Positions 43,223-50,745 of a stretch of DNA of 64,000 nt are shown piece by piece. The DNA lies in assembly GCA_963849095.1 (NCBI GenBank), contig CAWKGA010000008.1:496001-560000 (forward strand). Reading direction: 5' to 3'. This stretch comes from JASHUC01 sp963849095. GTDB taxonomy: Bacteria; Pseudomonadota; Gammaproteobacteria; Steroidobacterales; Steroidobacteraceae. The notes below the pieces were generated by a model. It was given only the letters and a program-made list of their open reading frames with translations, was not told the origin of the DNA and searched no databases. Positions within the stretch are counted from its first letter, which is position 1. Each line of letters opens with the position of its first letter. A program made the translations under genes and the position numbers.

Positions 43223-44707
43223 GTGGTTGATTTCTCGAGAGATCCGACAGCGCAGGGGTTCTTCGCTCCGGACCGCTTCGAATCGAGAGTCTACGATTGC
43301 GAGGTGACCGGGGAGATCCCGAAGAGCCTGAACGGCGCGTTCGTGCGCGTCGCAACCGAGTGGCTCTATCCGCCGCGATACCCGCACGATTCCATCTTCA
43401 ACGCCGACGGGCTCGTCGCGATGTTCCGGTTCAAGAACGGCATCGTCAACTTCACCGAGCGCTGGGTGCACACCGCACGCTGGCAGGCCGACCTCGCCGC
43501 GAGGCGCCAACTCTACGGCCTGTACCGCAATCCGTTCACGGACGACCCGAGCATTCGCGAGGAGACGATCGCGAAGCCCTACCTGCGGACGCTCGCGAAC
43601 ACCAACATCCTCACTCACGGGGGGAAGCTCTTCGCGATGAAGGAGGACGGTCCTCCGTACGAGCTCGATCCCGAAACGCTCGCGACCCGGGGGCCGATGA
43701 CGTTCGGCGGGAAATACCGCAGCCAGACCTTCACCGCGCATCCGAAATTCGACCCCGTGTCGGGCGAGATGATCTGCTACGGCTACGAGGCGACCGGGCT
43801 TGCGAGCAACGCCATCTTTCTCTACACGGTCAACCGCGCCGGAGAAGTGACGAGCGAGGTGCGCTTCAAGGCACCCTACGTGAGCATGATCCACGACATC
43901 GCGATCACCCAGAAGCACATCGTCATTCCGGTGTTCGGATTCGAGACCAGCCTTGAGCGGTTGAAGGCGGGCAAGATCCACTGGGCGTGGAACGCGAGAC
44001 TGCCCACCTACTTCGGCATTCTGCCGCGCGGCGGCAGCGCGGCGGATCTGCGCTGGTTCAAGGGGCCGCTGTGCGAGATCACGCACACGTTCAACGCCCG
44101 CACCGAGGGCGAGAAGGTGATCATGGAGGCCCCCGTCGGGGACTCCAATCCCTTCCCGTTCTTCCCCGCGGATCCGGGCAACGAGGATCCCCCCACGGTG
44201 AAGCGGGGCTGGCACGTTCGCCGCTACACCTTCGACCTCGCTTCCCGGAGCGATGGCTTCACCGAGGAGAATGTCTACAGCCAGCCGATCGGCGCCTTCG
44301 GCCGCATCGATGACCGCTACATCTCGCTCGACAATCGCTATGTCTACACGCAGTTCACCGACTCCACCCGACCATTCGATGAGGCTCGGGCCGGCAATCT
44401 GCGCGGCCGCGTCACCAACTGCTACGCGCGCTTCGACCTGCACGCGCCGGGCATGAGTACCTATTTCGCGGGCGACACGCACTCCCTCGGCGAGCCCGTC
44501 TTCGTGCCGCGCCACGCCGGGAGCCCCGAAGGCGACGGCTACCTCATCGGGATCGCGAGCAACCTCGCAGAGATGCGCTCCGAGCTGATCATCGCTGACG
44601 CCACGAGGCTCGAGGCCGGCGATGTCGCGCGGGTGATCCTGCCGTTCAGGCTCGGTTCGCAGGTGCACGGCAACTGGCTGGCGGGCGACCGTCTGCTCTT
44701 CGCGTGA
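43223..44707 (+). CDS. Carotenoid-oxygenase-family dioxygenase (lignostilbene-dioxygenase-like), paralogue 3
   Basis: About 494 residues. I start at GTG 43223, after AAGGAG, rather than at codons far upstream that do not fit the family. Fe ligands H173 (TAHPKFDP), H224 (IHDIAIT), H288 (ITHTF) and H482 (VHGNW) are kept. Y101 (LYRNPFTDDP) and K140 (MKEDG) match the Tyr and Lys of stilbene-cleaving members, with a six-residue insertion between them. A Pro-rich insertion with DSNPFPFF lies after the third His. There is no signal peptide. A small Tat-signal gene follows after 16 bases, as with CCO1. Confidence 0.88.
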   Translation: MVDFSRDPTAQGFFAPDRFESRVYDCEVTGEIPKSLNGAFVRVATEWLYPPRYPHDSIFNADGLVAMFRFKNGIVNFTERWVHTARWQADLAARRQLYGLYRNPFTDDPSIREETIAKPYLRTLANTNILTHGGKLFAMKEDGPPYELDPETLATRGPMTFGGKYRSQTFTAHPKFDPVSGEMICYGYEATGLASNAIFLYTVNRAGEVTSEVRFKAPYVSMIHDIAITQKHIVIPVFGFETSLERLKAGKIHWAWNARLPTYFGILPRGGSAADLRWFKGPLCEITHTFNARTEGEKVIMEAPVGDSNPFPFFPADPGNEDPPTVKRGWHVRRYTFDLASRSDGFTEENVYSQPIGAFGRIDDRYISLDNRYVYTQFTDSTRPFDEARAGNLRGRVTNCYARFDLHAPGMSTYFAGDTHSLGEPVFVPRHAGSPEGDGYLIGIASNLAEMRSELIIADATRLEAGDVARVILPFRLGSQVHGNWLAGDRLLFA

Positions 44708-44723
44708 CGGGGGACGTCGGACG

Positions 44724-45137
44724 ATGACGATGAAATCCACACCCGAAGTCCGAGGAGGGGAAATCGGCGGCCCGGTGTCGCGGTCGTCGCGGCGGGGAGC
44801 GCGCGAGTCTCAGGGCGCGCTCGTGTCGCGGCGGGCGTTCGTGGAAGGCGCAGCAGTCGCCGTTGGAGCCGGCGCGGCCCTGTCGCTGCCAGCGCTGGCC
44901 CGCGCCATCGTCTTGCCGGCGGCTCACGAGTGCCCGCCGCAGGCAGCCGTCGCGGTGGAGGCTGCCCCTGCGGACGCCGCCCCGCTGCGCGCATCCGTCG
45001 TGAGCTTCTACATGGACCGCCCGTATCTCGACTGGACCGGCACCGCAGAGCCCTACATCGCGCCTGCAGGCGCCCGCTCCGGGCAGCCGCTCGCGGAAGT
45101 GACCGACGAGGTGTTCTTCAGCCGCTTCCCGTACTGA
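44724..45137 (+). CDS. Second small Tat-signal protein after a CCO gene, unknown
   Basis: 137 residues (ATG 44724; ATG 44730 also possible). A long basic N-region leads to the twin-arginine motif SRRAFVEGAAVAVG (Arg36-37) and a hydrophobic core ending near ALARA. The mature part is about 75 residues. It is Ala-rich and then aromatic (MDRPYLDWTGTAEPYIAP), ending DEVFFSRFPY. No domain is known to me. Size, signal, position after a CCO gene and a W-x3-A-x-P element match the protein at 4879. I infer a shared role with the CCO enzymes, perhaps export or electron supply. Confidence 0.75.
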   Translation: MTMKSTPEVRGGEIGGPVSRSSRRGARESQGALVSRRAFVEGAAVAVGAGAALSLPALARAIVLPAAHECPPQAAVAVEAAPADAAPLRASVVSFYMDRPYLDWTGTAEPYIAPAGARSGQPLAEVTDEVFFSRFPY

Positions 45138-45625
45138 GGGTAACGCCGCTCGACTCACGCGCGGGCCGAGCCGGGGCGCCCCACTCAAGGCGCAGACCGG
45201 CCGACAATCTGTTCACACGCTCTGACTCAACCGCGGCGTTCGCCTCCGCTCCCCGCTGGGGGACTGGACCGGCGGGAATAGACCCTGAGCCGACAGTCGC
45301 GATGTCCGCTTCAGAGCGCACCAATTCCTCACTTCGCGATCAGAGCCTCGCACCTCACCTCCTCCTTGGCGGTGGCACCCGATCGGGACCATCCCTTTGC
45401 TCGAACGTTTAAGGCCCTTGACCTTCCACCGACGCGAACGCGGGCTGTTATGGCCTCCAACGTCCGGAATCGGATAGCGTCGCGGACGTCGGCCGTGCAT
45501 CAGAAGCAATGTGATTTCGCGTTTCCGACCTTCATTCGTGACACGCGGACCGTCGGTATACTCGCGCGCGGGAGGCGCCGAAAATCTGCGCCTCGATTGG
45601 ACACGCACCGGAAGGAGCTTTCGCG
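45138..45625. other. Intergenic region before the ORF6N gene
   Basis: Nearly 490 bases with no supported gene. It is less GC-rich and less codon-like than its surroundings. A 7-base inverted repeat (ACGTCCG at 45460-45466, CGGACGT at 45483-45489) and a TATACT at 45557-45562 are the only marks seen. With the next gene it may be an inserted fragment; no target-site repeats were found. Confidence 0.45.
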
Positions 45626-46192
45626 GTGGCTTCTCGTCGAACCCGGCCGCTCGTGCCGGTCGAACTCATCACCCAGTCCATCTTCGTCCTCCACGGGCAC
45701 AGGGTGTTGCTCGACGAAGATCTTGCCGCGCTGTACGGCGTGACGACCGGCGCGCTCGTGCAAGCGGTCAAGCGCAACATCGACCGCTTCCCAACCGACT
45801 TCATCTTCCAGCTCTCCGCAGCAGAGTGGAACGGTTTGAAATCACGGACTGTGATCTCAGAATCCGGCCGCGGAGGACGACGATATGCGCCTTATGCTTT
45901 CACCGAGCAAGGCGTCGCGATGCTCTCGTCGGTTCTCAACAGCAAGCGAGCCATCGCGGTCAATATCGAGATCATGCGTGCATTCGTGAAGTTGCGGGGA
46001 TTACTGGCGTCGAATCAGGAGCTGGGCCGCCGTTTCAGGCAGCTCGAAGATCGCCTCCAGAAAAAGCTCACGTCGCATGATGAGGCGATTGCCGCCATCC
46101 TCTCGGCAATCCGCCAGCTCATGAGCTCGCCGAGCGCAAAGCGTCGCCAGATCGGTTTTACCGCCGATCACGGAGATGTCGGGAATTCCTGA
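45626..46192 (+). CDS. ORF6N-domain protein
   Basis: 188 residues from GTG 45626 with a GGAAGGAG site. The ORF6N domain is clear: SIFVLHGHRVLLDEDLAALYGV, VKRNIDRFPTDFIFQL and AFTEQGVAMLSSVLNS. A helical C-terminus has coiled-coil character (RRFRQLEDRLQKKL). This DNA-binding domain is typical of phage antirepressors and is also spread singly by transfer. Base composition differs from its neighbours and no phage gene accompanies it, so it is probably an isolated acquired gene. Confidence 0.88.
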   Translation: MASRRTRPLVPVELITQSIFVLHGHRVLLDEDLAALYGVTTGALVQAVKRNIDRFPTDFIFQLSAAEWNGLKSRTVISESGRGGRRYAPYAFTEQGVAMLSSVLNSKRAIAVNIEIMRAFVKLRGLLASNQELGRRFRQLEDRLQKKLTSHDEAIAAILSAIRQLMSSPSAKRRQIGFTADHGDVGNS

Positions 46193-46368
46193 AACCGCGG
46201 CGATGGCAGCTTGCGAGAAGACTCATCGCGGGGACGTACGTTCGGAAATGGCCGACCTCTGCCGGACTAGGTCGCCGAAGCGAGGTGCGTATATTTCACC
46301 ACTCTGGCGCCAAAGGGGAGCACCTTCGCTCGGGATGCTGGTGGGCGACCTCGCTGCTCAGCGTCCCG

Positions 46369-47544
46369 TCATTTGTGCGGGTGATCGAAGAGCTCGACGA
46401 ACCCTCCAACATCCGGATCGCGGATCATGGCGACTCGTGTGCCGCCGCCGCGCATCGTGACGATGCCGTCGGACACCATTCGCGCCCCGGCGGCCCTCGC
46501 TCGCGCGAGGAACGCATCGAGCCCCTGCACCTCGAAGCCGACATAGCCGACGCCGATATCCGTGATGCGGGCCGGAACGACAGGCTTCTTGCGGTTCTGG
46601 AACTCGACGAGCTCGAAGTTGATGCGCGAGCCGGGCCCAGGGCTCGCGAGCGCGGGATCCGAGCCGGCGAGTCGCGCCTCGAACGCCGCCGGGAAGGATT
46701 CGTTGAAGAAACGCAGAATGTTGCCGTGCCCCCCGACCGCGGCGTCATAGAAGTCACCGTGCATCCACCGCGACTCGGGGCTCACGAGTCTGCCGCCGAG
46801 CACCTCTCCGTAGAAGGCGCGCGCCTTGGCCGAATCGAGCACGACCAGTCCGACGTGATTGACGCCGGGAAGCAGCGCCGGGCGTGCGGACCGGCCGCCG
46901 ACTGCAGGTAATCCGAGACGCTGATCGATGATCTCGATATCAATGCCGTCGGGGTCGGTGATGTAGGCGATCATACCTTTCTTCTGTCCGGGCGGTGCGA
47001 TCAGCTGCCCTCCCCAGGAGAGGGCATGCAGCATGCCTTTCGCCTCCAGGCGCGACCACAGCAACTGCGCATCGGGTACGACGAGCGCGAAGTGGCTCGC
47101 GCCAGGCTCCCAGGCGGTATGGTGCGAGAGGTTGCGACGCGGGATGCCCCTCAGCTCCCGCAGGTAGATCACGAAGCGCCCGCCGGCGGGTTCGTTTACA
47201 TACATCTTCGCCATTCGCGTCGTGACGCCCCGCGCGCTCCCGAGGCCATCGATGCGCTGGAAGACCTCCTCGCTGCGCCAGACGGGGGGTGCGGCCGGAT
47301 CGAGCTCGAACCCGAGCGCCTCGTAGAACGCGATCGATCGGTCGAGGTTCGAGACACTGCGTCCGGCGAACGCGAGCCCCACAAGGCGACCCTGCTCTGC
47401 GGGTGCAGGTGCGGTGTCCGCTGTGGCAGTCGCGGTCGCCTCTGGAGCGGCCCGGGACGGCGCTGGGAGGGCGAACGCGGCAAGCACGGCGGCAGTGAAT
47501 GCGAACGCCAGGGCAGCGGGTTTCCAGATTGCTAATCGTTTCAT
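46369..47544 (-). CDS. Secreted protein with two VOC (glyoxalase-fold) domains
   Basis: About 391 residues from ATG 47544, which has GGGGGAG upstream and starts a signal peptide (MKRLAIWKPAALAFAF). Two vicinal-oxygen-chelate domains follow: VGLAFAGRSVSNLDRSIAFYEALGF near residue 55, and GVNHVGLVVLDSAKARAFYGEVLGG near residue 230. Metal-type residues are His and Glu in DIEIIDQ and GFVELFDHP. The fold includes glyoxalases and extradiol dioxygenases; a periplasmic location is unusual for both. No substrate can be named. Confidence 0.82.
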   Translation of the reverse strand: MKRLAIWKPAALAFAFTAAVLAAFALPAPSRAAPEATATATADTAPAPAEQGRLVGLAFAGRSVSNLDRSIAFYEALGFELDPAAPPVWRSEEVFQRIDGLGSARGVTTRMAKMYVNEPAGGRFVIYLRELRGIPRRNLSHHTAWEPGASHFALVVPDAQLLWSRLEAKGMLHALSWGGQLIAPPGQKKGMIAYITDPDGIDIEIIDQRLGLPAVGGRSARPALLPGVNHVGLVVLDSAKARAFYGEVLGGRLVSPESRWMHGDFYDAAVGGHGNILRFFNESFPAAFEARLAGSDPALASPGPGSRINFELVEFQNRKKPVVPARITDIGVGYVGFEVQGLDAFLARARAAGARMVSDGIVTMRGGGTRVAMIRDPDVGGFVELFDHPHK

Positions 47545-47748
47545 CGGTTTTCTCCCCCTCGGACCCGTGCGATTGTACTCCGCGTTCGCCGTTCCGCAGT
47601 CCGGGACTGCCGACCGGGTCCGGAGCCCGCCGGCCCGAGCGTATTGCCGGCGGCCCGATTCGGGAGCACAGTTCGATCGGCTGTCGGACCCGCAGTGCGT
47701 ACCGGGCCGCGATGCACCGAGCACGCCGGCTCAATGGGGGAACGAGCG

Positions 47749-48699
47749 ATGTGGAAGGGAGCCGTACTCACCTGTGTGTGGGCCGCTGTCGCGGTCGGCG
47801 GCGCGGCGCGGGCGGCCGGGACCGCCCCGAGCTGCGACCGGGCCTGCCTGACCGGCATTCTCGATCAATATCTCGCCGGACTCGTCGCGCACGATCCGTC
47901 GCGCGTTCCGTTCGCGACGAAGGTCAAATTCACCGAGAACAACGTTCAGCTGCGGATCGGCGACGGCTTGTGGGGCACGGTGAGCGGTATCCGGCACGAC
48001 TCGGATCTCTCGTTCGCGGATCCGGCGGACGGCGAGGTCGGCTACTACGGAGTGGTCGAGGAGCATGGCAATCCGGCTTACATCGCGCTGCGCCTGAAGG
48101 TCGCCGGGCGCAAGATCACCGAGGTCGAGTCGATCGTCTGCCGCAAGGGAGACGGACCGGGTCCGACCGCGAATTTCGGAGCATTGAGACACGACCCCTC
48201 GTTCTCCGAGACCGAGCCGGCGAAGGCGAGATCATCCCGCGCGCAGCTGATCGCGCTCGCCAACGGGTATTTCAGCACGCTCGAGCGCAATGACGGCACG
48301 CTGCACACCCGGTTCGATCCGAGCTGCTCGCGCCTGGAGGATGGCTGGAACAGCGCGGGTGACCCCGAGGCCAAGGACCCCTTCACGAGGCTGTCCTGCG
48401 GTGGGCAGTTCAAGCTCGGATACTACCGGTGGGACGATCGCGTGCGCGACCGCCGCTTCCTGGTGATCGACGAGGAGCGCGGACTCGTCGCGGCGCGCAT
48501 GTTCATCGATCATCGCGCCGTTCTCACCGATTACACTCTGACCAACGGCGAGCACCGCGTCTCGCCCATCAAGGCGCCGCATACGTGGTGCGCGCTCGAG
48601 CTGTTCAAGATCGTGAACGGGGAGATCTACCGCATCGAGGCGGTGTTCATCCCCGTGCCGTACTACATGCCCTCCCCCTGGAGCCGGCATACCGAGTGA
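47749..48699 (+). CDS. Secreted DUF8021-like protein, paralogue 2
   Basis: About 316 residues. I take ATG 47749, which begins a signal peptide (MWKGAVLTCVWAAVAVGG). The mature protein starts CDRACLTGILDQYLAGLVAHDPSRVP and has FTENNVQLRIGDGLW. Both features closely match the protein at 41968. It is shorter and lacks the Pro/Met-rich loop. LRLKVAGRKITEVESIV and LELFKIVNGEIYRIEAVF are strands of the two cone-shaped domains. Convergent with the GMC gene; no known function. Confidence 0.72.
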   Translation: MWKGAVLTCVWAAVAVGGAARAAGTAPSCDRACLTGILDQYLAGLVAHDPSRVPFATKVKFTENNVQLRIGDGLWGTVSGIRHDSDLSFADPADGEVGYYGVVEEHGNPAYIALRLKVAGRKITEVESIVCRKGDGPGPTANFGALRHDPSFSETEPAKARSSRAQLIALANGYFSTLERNDGTLHTRFDPSCSRLEDGWNSAGDPEAKDPFTRLSCGGQFKLGYYRWDDRVRDRRFLVIDEERGLVAARMFIDHRAVLTDYTLTNGEHRVSPIKAPHTWCALELFKIVNGEIYRIEAVFIPVPYYMPSPWSRHTE

Positions 48700-48714
48700 T
48701 TCGATCCGCGGCGG

Positions 48715-50364
48715 TCAGAGCTGCGCCGGCGGCAGCCGCCGGCCGCGGATCAAATCCGCGCCTTTCTCGGCGACCATGATGGTCGGGGCGTTGGTGTTGC
48801 CGCCGGGGACGTTCGGCATCACGGACGCGTCCACCACCCTGAGGCCTGCGATCCCGCGCACCTTCAGCTCCGCATCGACCACCGCGCGCTCATCGAGGCC
48901 CATGCGGCAGGTGCCTACCGGGTGCTGCGTGATCTCTCCGGTGCGGCGAATGTAGTCCTCGAGCTGCGCGTCGGAGACTATCTCGGGCCCTGGGGCGATC
49001 TCGCGAACGACGAGGCTCTTCAGCGGCTCGCACGAGTAGATCTCGCGAGCGGCCCGGATCCCGCGGATCATGCGCTCGACGTCGCCTCGCTCGCGAAACA
49101 GATTGAAGAGAATCCGCGGCGGATCGGCCGGATTCGCCGAGCGCAGCGAGACCTCGCCGCGGCTCTCCTCGCGGATCATGGACACGGCCACCGCGAGGGC
49201 GTGGGCGGGCGGCTTGAAGCTCGGATACCAGATGTGCGCGCCGGGCGTTGCCGCCGAGCCGCCGGCGGGGCAGGTGAGCTGCATATCCGGGCGGTCGAGG
49301 CCCGGCTCGGTGCGCAGGAACACGTTGCCAGCGCACGCGTTGGTCGCAAAGGGTCCCGTGCCGAGGAGCGCCCAGCGGATCACCGAGAGCACCGCGCGGT
49401 CGACGCGCAGCTGGGACAGAAAGGTCTTCGGCCGGGCGGCGTTCAACGTGAACGCGAGCGGATGCTCGATCAGGTTCTTGCCGACGCCCGGCAGGTCGAG
49501 CACCGGCTCGATGCCGTGCGCGCGCAGCTCATCCGCCGGTCCGATGCCGGAGAGCAGCAACGCCTGGGGCGAGCCGTAGACGCCGCCCGCCAGCACGACC
49601 TCTCGGGCGGCGTGCACCCGCCGAGGTCGGCCGGCGTGGACGTACTCGATGCCGACCGCGCGTCCATTCTCAACCAGCACGCGATGCACCAGCGCGCGGG
49701 TCCGTACCGTGAGATTGGACCGCCGCATCGCGGGGTACAGGAACGCGCGCGCGGCGCTCGCGCGGCGTCCCCGGCGGGTCGCGGTCATCTCCATCCTCAT
49801 GAAGCCTTCGGAGCGCTCGCCGTGATAGTCCGGCGTGACGGGATAGCCCGCCGCGGCCGCCGCTTGCCCGACCAGATCGCTGAGGACGTACTCAGCCGGA
49901 GGCACCGTCACCTCGAGCTCGCCCGATCCGCCGTGATAAGGGCCTTCGCCGAGCCAGCTGCGCTCGGAGCGCTTGAAGTAGGGCAGCACATCGGCGTAGC
50001 CCCAGCCCTCGAGCCCCAGGGCGCACCAGTCGTCGTAGTCCAGCCGATGGCCGCGCGCGTACACGAGGCCGTTGATCGCGGAGGAGCCGCCGAGCGCTTT
50101 GCCGCGCAGGACCGGGATGCTCCGGCCGTGGAGCCCCGGCTCCGGCTCGCTCACGAAGCCCCAGTTGAGCGCCGGGGAGGAGGCGTAGACAGGGAAGGCG
50201 GCGGGCATGTCCACGAACAGGCCTCGTGGCGGCCCCCCCGCCTCGAGGACGAGGACGGTCACGTCGCGCTGCTCCGTGAGCCGGCTCGCGAGCACGCAGC
50301 CGGCCGAGCCGGCGCCGGCGATCACGTAGTCGAACGAGCTTTCGTACGCGCCGGCTGCCGTCAC
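48715..50364 (-). CDS. GMC-family FAD oxidoreductase (choline dehydrogenase-like)
   Basis: 549 residues. It begins with GTG at 50364, sharing one base with the stop of the upstream EthD gene (TAGTG). The N-terminal FAD motif is YVIAGAGSAGCVLASRLTE. GMC signatures 1 (GKALGGSSAINGLVYARG) and 2 (GGVYGSPQALLLSGIGP) are intact. The active-site His lies in HPVGTCRMG, with Asn in GGNTNAPTIM. The family oxidises primary alcohols, including aryl and alkyl alcohols, to aldehydes. With the three aldehyde dehydrogenases this supports alcohol or aldehyde catabolism. No signal peptide is seen. Confidence 0.93.
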   Translation of the reverse strand: MTAAGAYESSFDYVIAGAGSAGCVLASRLTEQRDVTVLVLEAGGPPRGLFVDMPAAFPVYASSPALNWGFVSEPEPGLHGRSIPVLRGKALGGSSAINGLVYARGHRLDYDDWCALGLEGWGYADVLPYFKRSERSWLGEGPYHGGSGELEVTVPPAEYVLSDLVGQAAAAAGYPVTPDYHGERSEGFMRMEMTATRRGRRASAARAFLYPAMRRSNLTVRTRALVHRVLVENGRAVGIEYVHAGRPRRVHAAREVVLAGGVYGSPQALLLSGIGPADELRAHGIEPVLDLPGVGKNLIEHPLAFTLNAARPKTFLSQLRVDRAVLSVIRWALLGTGPFATNACAGNVFLRTEPGLDRPDMQLTCPAGGSAATPGAHIWYPSFKPPAHALAVAVSMIREESRGEVSLRSANPADPPRILFNLFRERGDVERMIRGIRAAREIYSCEPLKSLVVREIAPGPEIVSDAQLEDYIRRTGEITQHPVGTCRMGLDERAVVDAELKVRGIAGLRVVDASVMPNVPGGNTNAPTIMVAEKGADLIRGRRLPPAQL

Positions 50365-50678
50365 TACTGCTGGTCCGCGACCTCGTCGATCTGGATCGTC
50401 GGCATCACGTCCGTGAAGTTCGGTACGTCCGCGACGAGCTCATCGGTGTGGCGCGCCTGAGCCTCGTCGAAGGCCTTCTGATCGCCGATCCAGAAGTTGA
50501 CGGTCGCGACGTACGGCGGCTTGCCGCCGTCCGGCCCGCTCACTCCCCTGCGCAGCTCGTACTTCGCGATGCCGCGGCCGTAGAGCCTCATGATCAGCGT
50601 CGCGTGCTTCTTCCTGTAGTAGTCGAAGTCGAAGCGCACGCCATCCTTGTTCGGGTACAGCACGGTGATGCAACGCAT
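50364..50678 (-). CDS. EthD-domain protein
   Basis: 104 residues, a dimeric alpha/beta-barrel protein of the EthD group. Its core is VLYPNKDGVRFDFDYYRKKHATLIMRLYG. The HATL stretch is where the family keeps its active-site His. Related small proteins assist ring oxidation or act as reductases or monooxygenases. The one-base overlap with the GMC gene implies coupled translation, so the two likely act on the same compound. Confidence 0.82.
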   Translation of the reverse strand: MRCITVLYPNKDGVRFDFDYYRKKHATLIMRLYGRGIAKYELRRGVSGPDGGKPPYVATVNFWIGDQKAFDEAQARHTDELVADVPNFTDVMPTIQIDEVADQQ

Positions 50679-50745
50679 GGGTTAAGTGCTCCGCGTTCGG
50701 TGGATAACGGGGGTGATTATCGGTACGTCCGCATCGCGCGACAAC

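Noticed and set aside
46369..47544. Calling the two-domain VOC protein an extradiol dioxygenase
   Set aside because: It has a signal peptide, and the metal ligand pattern of the two domains does not match the BphC/catechol 2,3-dioxygenase signature.
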